From Conidiobolus incongruus B7586 (taxonomy: Eukaryota > Entomophthoromycota > Entomophthoromycetes > Entomophthorales > Conidiobolaceae): DNA of 14,427 nt. The notes under the pieces are model-generated. The model was given only the letters and a program-made list of their open reading frames with translations. It had not been told where the DNA came from and searched no databases. Position 1 is the first letter of the stretch. Every line of letters begins with the position of its first letter. This document shows, one piece after another, positions 8,947-14,427 of this stretch. The stretch is from assembly GCA_000697335.1 (NCBI GenBank), contig JNEM01016416.1:1-14427 (forward strand), written 5' to 3'. The translations under genes were made by a program, and so were the position numbers.

Positions 8947-9779
8947 ATTATTTTAATCTTTAGATATATTATATTATATAGATATTTGGACTAATTCTTA
9001 TCTTTTAATTTATCTTTATATTACTTTTTCAAAAAAAATTTCTTTTATTATTTTAATAAATTTTAAGAATTTAACTTTTATTGATAGTTTTAAATTATTT
9101 AATTTTTTAAGAATTTTAAAAATATCTAATAAAATAAAGATCTTTAAATATAAGTAAAATAAACTAAGTTTAATATGGCAATAATTTAAATTAATAATAA
9201 TTTAAAAAATATAAAGCTTTAACTTCTTAAATTGGTTTTTATTATTATAATAATTTTATATTATCATATGATTTTATATATTATTAAAATTTTTTTGAAG
9301 AATAATTTAATTCTTTCAATATCTAATATAAGTTTTAAAAATTTTTAAAATAATATTCCATATTATGCTTTTTCTTCTATATATATATATTATAAATATT
9401 ATTTAAATTTTTTAAGTATAGTAATAATAAAATTAATATAATAAAATATTAACCCAATATAATAATAGCATATATTATTATATAATATTAATAACTTAAA
9501 AAAATAACATAAATATAAGTAAAGTTTAATAATGATTAATAGATTAATAAATTAATACTAATATATTATATTTTATATTAATTAATGCTAATATTTTATA
9601 AAATAATTTAATATACTTTTAATTTTTGAAATAATAGAAAAAATAGCTAATAATAAGAATTAAAAAAATAGAAATTTAATCAAATAAATAATTTAATAAT
9701 ATATATCATTAATTCAAATTTAAAAGCATTTATTAAAAAATTAATTTAAATTAAGTAAATTATATAGAATTATATATAA
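8947..9779. other. A+T-rich stretch without a supported gene
   Basis: No confident feature was found. The C-terminal half of the mariner remnant to the right would be expected at about 9350-9780 on the minus strand. Only vague resemblance was seen (an LKKF-like block near 9410), and neither the HDN nor the SPD motif is recognisable. Confidence 0.45.
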
Positions 9780-10376
9780 TATGACTAAAACTAATCTCCT
9801 AACAAATCCTATTAAATAATTAAAATTATTATTTTATTATATTTATTTATTTTTGCTTTTAATTATCTAATGAGATTTATAAATTATATTATTAAATAAT
9901 ATCTATATTATATTAATAATAATAAAGCTTTTTAAATAATATAAGCCTTTATATATATTTTGTAAATAAGAAACATATTGTAATTTATTCAACTGATTAA
10001 ATATTATTAACTTATAATATACCCAAATCAATACTATTCAGAATTTATTAATTTTTTTAATTATTTTGTTAAATTAACTTAAACATATATTTGATTTATT
10101 TCAAAATTCTTCTATAGAATAATTAGTATGTATTTTTATAATTTTTTATTTTTCTTTATTAAATAGAGGTATTTTTCTACCTTTTAGTTTTTTATCTTAA
10201 GTATAATAATCACCATTTTGAAATTACACATATTATTTTTAATAATAGCTGGGAGTAACTATACCCTCACTATATACTTGATTAATTATTCTACATGACT
10301 CATATAACTTATCTGTTTGATCAAAATGAAATAAAATGGTATTTTTTAAAAATTATTACTAGATTTCAATGGTACC
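9780..10376 (-). pseudogene. Decayed mariner transposase, N-terminal part
   Basis: The minus-strand frame starting near 10376 reads with UAA/UAG as glutamine. It shows the mariner N-terminal domain: the first helix-turn-helix (LYESCRIINQVYSEGIVTPS), then the FQNGDYYTQDKKLKGRKIPLF block that matches the family's F..GD..L.D....GRP, then NKEKQKIIKIHTNYSIEEF as the second helix-turn-helix. A WVYYKL block near 10016 corresponds to WVPHEL. Past about 9900 similarity fades, and the catalytic half is not recognisable. At least two UGA codons interrupt the frame (near 10100 and 10040), and they do not fall at family tryptophans, so they look like decay rather than code. No start ATG or inverted terminal repeats were found. 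This copy is clearly older than, and different from, the mariner at 11271-12310. Confidence 0.7.
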
Positions 10377-11070
10377 ACTTTGAAAAGTTTTATATTTTTA
10401 CAAAATAAATCTAATTCCAAACTCAATTAAAATTAATTTCAGAATTTTTAATCTAATTATAAAGCTGGTTTTATATTAATTCAGATGAATTGCAAATTGA
10501 TAAGAAAAACACTCATACACTTACCAATCAAACTTGTCAGAATGTTTCAATCCGTTTCATGATTCCACATATATTATATTATGATATATTTAACTTCATA
10601 TAAAATTAAATAATTTGAAAATATAACTTATTCATTAATATATATTTTTATTTCAAGTATCTCTTATGTATATCTTATTAAAAAATCAATATCATTAAGT
10701 TACCTAATAATCAATAATCAAGTATTATAATCAAAATTAAAAAAAATATATTTTATATTAGTTACTGAAAGAGTTAATTAGTAATTGATTATAGATATAA
10801 TATTAATATTATTTGTTAATTCATCTCTATTTAATTTTATTAATATGAAATTAAAAGATCATATATTCAAAAACCATTTTTAGAATTTTTATTTGATACT
10901 ATAATATTCCAAATTATTGTTTTTTATCTAAGTATATACAAAATATATAAAATAATTTCTATATTATTTATATAAACCTTTATCATATATATACTATCTT
11001 TATGAAAGTTTGAACAAATATTTCAGCTTTTATTTTATATCAATATAAATAAATATTACAAGCTTTATTA
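10377..11070. other. Intergenic A+T-rich stretch with a possible splice-donor motif
   Basis: No gene is supported. A slightly less A+T-rich patch at about 10485-10570 contains, on the minus strand, GATTGGTAAGTGTATGAG near 10515-10535. This looks like a GTAAGT splice donor after a possible short exon, but no frame with support leads into it. The rest is plain A+T-rich DNA. Confidence 0.35.
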
Positions 11071-11076
11071 ATATAA

Positions 11077-11142
11077 TACCTTTACAAGCAATTTTAAAAT
11101 GAATATTATATTCAAATAGTTAAAATTGCCTTTCTAAAGGTA
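11077..11142. repeat. Imperfect inverted repeat downstream of the mariner transposase
   Basis: The arms are 11077-11097 (starting TACCTTTACAAGC) and 11120-11142 (ending TTTCTAAAGGTA). They pair over about 20 bases, including TTAAAATTGC with GCAATTTTAA, around a 22-base loop. The repeat lies about 130 bases beyond the C-terminal end of the transposase and may be part of, or close to, the element's end. No matching copy was seen on the far side (12300-12600), so it is not a proven terminal repeat. Confidence 0.6.
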
Positions 11143-11210
11143 ATAGCACAATTTATAAATTTTGATTGAAAGGATTTATTAGTGCAGAATTTAAATAATG
11201 GCACAATTTT
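11142..11210. repeat. Short direct repeats near the mariner 3' end
   Basis: AATAGCACAATTT (from 11142) recurs as AATGGCACAATTT about 50 bases further on, with one mismatch, and a related word lies between them (TAGTGCAGAATTT). Such subterminal repeats are common transposase binding sites in Tc1/mariner elements. Their role here is inferred from position only. Confidence 0.4.
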
Positions 11211-11270
11211 AAGATTGAAGTTAAACAAATAAATTAATAAATAGTATATAAAAATTAATGAATAATATAA

Positions 11271-12310
11271 AGCTAATAGCCTCTTTTATTATTAATAACT
11301 CTTTTCTATACTTTTGGTAAGCTTCTAATACCTAAAAAACAGTTTTTTTTATTAAGGACTGAAATTTAATATTTCACAAATCAATTTAATTTGTTTGCAG
11401 GAATTTTTTTTCTTGTAAGCTATTTTTTTAATTATCTAAAACAATTATAATCACATAAGTTATAATCAGGTGAATAAACTTGATATGGTAACTCCCTCTA
11501 ATTTTTTTTATATAAAAAATCTTTTATAGCTTTAGCTTTATGTATTTTGTAATTATTATGTAAAATAATAGGTGTCTTCAATTTATATTAAGAATACCAT
11601 TTAAAAATTATTTTATTTAAAAAAGTAATATATAACTTATTATTAATTAATTTCTTTTGAGATATTAAATAAGAAAACTATATAACATTATAATCTATTA
11701 CAATAATTAACATTTACTTATAATTAAAATATTTATTCATTGGAATTTATAAAAGGGATTGAATTAACTTAACCTAACATCTTGTTTTATTTTTAGGTAA
11801 AGGTTTATATAAAGGAATTTAAAATTTATTAATTATAAGTATTCATTGTAAAAACCTTTGTTTTTAGTTATACCTTAATAAGTTTAGTTTAACTATAGCT
11901 ACTCTAGTTTTCTTTTAAGCTTTTGTTAAATTATAAGGTATCTATTTTGTATTTTTATTAATTAATCTAAGTTTAAACTTAAGTAAATGTAACATACTTG
12001 TATAATTAACATTAAATAATTTTGATAGTTCTTTAACAGAAATAAAAAGGTATTTCTTAATATATTTTTTTACTCTATTAGTAAGTAAAAGAGTAATAAT
12101 AGAAATTAGTCTTTTAGATTTTAGTAAATTTTAAATAATGTCCCTTCTAGCTTTAAAATCACAAATCTAGCAATATATAGTAGTTTTAGATAAAGCACCA
12201 TCTCTATAAGCTGTTTGTAAGTTTTAGATGATTTTAGAGGGTTTATGATTAAGTTTTAAAGATACCAAAATAAAAGCCTTTTGATAATCACAATCTAATT
12301 TAAGTATGAT
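11271..12310 (-). pseudogene. Mariner-family (DD34D) transposase, nearly full length, inactive
   Basis: This cut-and-paste transposase is read on the minus strand with UAA/UAG as glutamine. One frame runs about 345 codons without a frameshift. The N-terminal part shows a first helix-turn-helix (QKAFILVSLKLNHKPSKIIQ), a YRDGALSKTTI block and an RDIIQNLLKSKR linker. A second helix-turn-helix follows (ISVKELSKLFNVNYTSMLHL), then YNLTKAQKKTRV, which matches the family's HEL...Q...R. The catalytic core has an ILIINKF block where the first Asp is expected (VTGDE), MLIIVIDYNVIQFSYL, LHNNYKIHKAKA where HDNA.PH is expected, and YSPDYNLCDYNCF with the third Asp. The spacing between the second and third positions is 34 residues, the mariner hallmark. 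Both of the first two Asp positions read Asn, so it should be inactive. Two UGA codons interrupt it: one falls at an Arg-like position before the first catalytic site, the other at the conserved Trp of the W-F pair near the C-terminus. About 17 of some 23 glutamines are UAA/UAG. No ATG starts the frame (an ATA stands near 12305), and no terminal inverted repeats were found. Confidence 0.85.
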
Positions 12311-12329
12311 TAAATTTAAGTGTAAATTT

Positions 12330-13265
12330 TAAAATCAAAATATTTTAATAAAGAAAATAATAAAAATTGAATATATATATATAGTTTGAAAATATTTATT
12401 TTTCTATATATTTTATATATATATAATCTTTCAAAATGTATAATATGTTTGAAAGATCAGAAATTAAAAAATTTGCCATTTCTTAATTTCCATACTAATA
12501 GTTTTGATTTAAAATCAGAAAAGTGAGTTACCACAGCACATTTTATGTATTCAAGTTAGAAAATTGTCAAAATGTTTATTATTGGTATTGATAATTCATA
12601 TTCTTCTTTGAAGGATATAATATTCTATCGAAATAATTTTCATATTTAGAAAATCTAATATTCAATTTTATTTGCTAAAGTATATAGAAAATTAATTTGA
12701 TATTTTAGTTTATAATTAGTTTGATATATAATATAAAATATTTCAAATAGATAATATTAATAAAATTGAATCCTATATTACTTGATTCATAATTACTTAT
12801 TTCTCATGAAACAATATATTCGGAATATCCTTTCCATATTAGGAAATTGATGATAATCAAAGAAAACTAAAATTATTTCTATATTAATAAGAGATTGCCA
12901 AGTCTTGATAAAATATAATGATTAATATAAAAAATAAATTGATTTAATTCCAACTAGAGATTAAGTAATTTTTGAGCAAATTTTTTATTTAATTCTTATA
13001 AATTTAGTAATATTGTAAAACTTACCTTTAGATTGAAAATTTTACAGATTTGATATAAAGAATCAATATAATTTATATTATGATTAGTGTAAATAAACTT
13101 AACCTTTTATTCTTATATTTTAAATTATTCAAAATTGATTTTATATTTGTTTGTTAATGTTAATATATTAGCTACAAAAGCTATTTTTTAATATAAAATC
13201 TAAGTATGTTTTTAAAATAAAGAATATAATCTTGATAATAAACCTGTATATATTATTAATTCAAT
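12330..13265. other. A+T-rich stretch, only weak coding-like readings
   Basis: The stretch includes a TA dinucleotide run at about 12371-12384. Plus-strand frames between 12500 and 13000 give readable peptides under a code with UGA as the only stop, but UGA codons and frame changes break them, and similar readings arise in other A+T-rich parts of the window. I cannot support a gene. Confidence 0.4.
12426..12457. repeat. Small perfect inverted repeat
   Basis: ATCTTTCAAA (12426-12435) and TTTGAAAGAT (12448-12457) are exact reverse complements around a 12-base loop. The repeat lies about 120 bases upstream of the mariner reading frame. It may be part of that element's flank or may be incidental. 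Confidence 0.6.
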
Positions 13266-13625
13266 ATGGACTATTCCCAATTATTAAGGAATTTAAATTT
13301 GATCCAAATGAATACATTATAACTGATATTGAATACTAGTTATAATTAATTCTTTATCGGAAAATAATTATTGTCTGTGTAAAAATTAAAGGCTATAGCT
13401 TGTATAATTGAATATTATAAACGAAAAGTTCAACACATAAAAATATTAACCCTATATGATTATTTGATATTTGAAAAATAAGGTAATATTTAGTTAAAAT
13501 TGCTTTAAAACAAATTATAAAAATTAGTTGAATATATTTTCTAAAATAATGAATTATATCAAAGTAAGGTGATCAATCAATAACCTAGTTCTTATATACA
13601 TGTTTTACTCAACAATTAATACTGA
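13266..13625 (+). CDS. Possible small ORF of 119 codons, unknown
   Basis: An ATG at 13266 (context caatATGG) opens 119 codons to UGA 13623-13625 if UAA/UAG are glutamine. The peptide is mixed in composition (MDYSQLLRNLNLIQMN at the start; IACIIEYYKRKVQHIKIL around residue 45), with no membrane span and no recognised motif. G is rarest at codon position 2, as in real genes. The same frame continues past two UGA codons into another readable stretch at 13671-13970. With UGA rare in this composition, an open run of this length is not unlikely by chance, so this is a weak call. Confidence 0.22.
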
Positions 13626-13670
13626 AAACCAGCAAATGGTATTCAAAATATAATATATAATATTTGAAAA

Positions 13671-13970
13671 GCTTTCAATTTTTTATCGTCAGACTATAAA
13701 TCAAAAATTGTTACAAATTATAGCAAGTTGAAATTCACATTTAATAATATATATTTTCTTAATTACTATGTATATTAAACATACATAAAACAAGCTGATT
13801 CTGATATATTTGAAAGCTATTATTTTGATACTCTTCTTTTGTCTTTAATAGACCTAGAAATAAATTTGATGAATATTTTTTAATCAATTATAATAGCAAT
13901 ATTTTCCTCGAAAAAAAAAATAAATAACCTCCAATCAATGCTAAAACTATCCAATATTTCTATATTATGA
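13671..13970 (+). other. Coding-like stretch of about 100 codons, no start found
   Basis: In the same frame as the small ORF upstream, the plus strand reads about 100 codons between two UGA codons with one UAA and a balanced, acidic-rich composition (QADSDIFESYYFDTLLLSL near 13790-13850). G is much rarer at codon position 2 than at position 1. There is no ATG near its beginning, so it would have to be an internal or terminal exon. A GT-AG segment at about 13639-13671 could be an intron spanning the second UGA, but other choices are equally possible. Confidence 0.22.
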
Positions 13971-14427
13971 TCCTTATCAAGATTTTCATGATTATTCATT
14001 TTAATAATTATAACAATCCTAAACGATATTACTAAAATTTATAAATTAATTATCAAATTATCGTTACAAATATAATATAGTTTATAAGATATCATTATAA
14101 TAAATCTTTATAATTTAATATTTATATTTTATTAAAACTACAAACTTGTATTATTTTAATACTATTTAAAATGATTTTGTATTTCATTAAAATGGATCAT
14201 TAAGTTAGATAGAAATTCAAATTAAATTAAATTTAATGTAATATTAATAGGTTTAAATAATATATCTACTTTATAATCTAAAATATTATTATTGATTAAT
14301 AGATTAATATGATGGATATAATTTATATATCATTTAATTATTTTATATTAAAAATTATATATAATTAAGAGAAATATACATTAAATATAGTTATCATTGA
14401 TTGAAAATAAATATTATTATATATAAA
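13971..14427. other. A+T-rich stretch without a supported gene
   Basis: Nothing beyond A+T-rich sequence with short TTAATA and ATATAT words was seen. The word GATTAATAGATTAATA near 14293 also occurs near 9533, which is too short to call a repeat family. Confidence 0.45.

Noticed and set aside
12300-12460. Terminal inverted repeats matching 11077-11210 on the other end of the mariner
   Set aside because: No inverted match was found by eye. The only similarity (GTGTAAATTTTAAAATC) is in direct orientation and is explained by A+T richness.
1-14427. CRISPR arrays, telomere repeats (GGGGTT), M-element-like A5G5 tracts
   Set aside because: None was seen on reading both strands.

Overview
The window is extremely A+T-rich DNA (about four bases in five by eye). 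It most likely comes from a ciliate that reads UAA and UAG as glutamine and keeps UGA as stop, and the germline (micronuclear) genome of a Tetrahymena-like species fits best. The main evidence is codon use. In both a retroelement and a mariner transposase, UAA or UAG sits where the family has conserved glutamines, for example in the C..CQ..K motif and the Y.PQT motif of the integrase. A 15-base site at 2965-2979 that resembles the Tetrahymena chromosome breakage sequence (13 of 15 matches) points the same way but is not proof.

Layout. 1-1600: A+T-rich DNA with no supported gene. 1602-2445 (minus): a multi-pass membrane protein gene, the best host gene here, with a short intron proposed near its 3' end. 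2671-3063 (minus): a second, less certain coding-like island with a plausible 96-base intron, a perfect 13-base inverted repeat and the breakage-like site. 3226-8941: a Ty3/gypsy LTR retrotransposon of the chromovirus type on the minus strand, flanked by the 5-base direct repeat ATATT; it is an old, apparently broken copy. About 9780-10376 (minus): the N-terminal half of a badly decayed mariner transposase. 11271-12310 (minus): a nearly full-length mariner (DD34D-type) transposase of a different family, with two catalytic aspartates replaced and two in-frame UGA codons, followed by short repeats and a hairpin. 12330-14427: A+T-rich DNA with only weak coding-like stretches.

How the parts relate. 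Two or three gene-like islands of higher G+C lie in a background made largely of dead mobile elements. This is what germline-limited DNA of ciliates looks like, where such elements are cut out of the somatic genome. The retroelement landed about 160 bases upstream of the second island, whose 5' end I cannot find. The host gene avoids UAA/UAG in its well-supported part while the mobile elements use them freely, and this contrast deserves a check. All reading was by eye. No database search was possible, and domain assignments rest on motif recognition.
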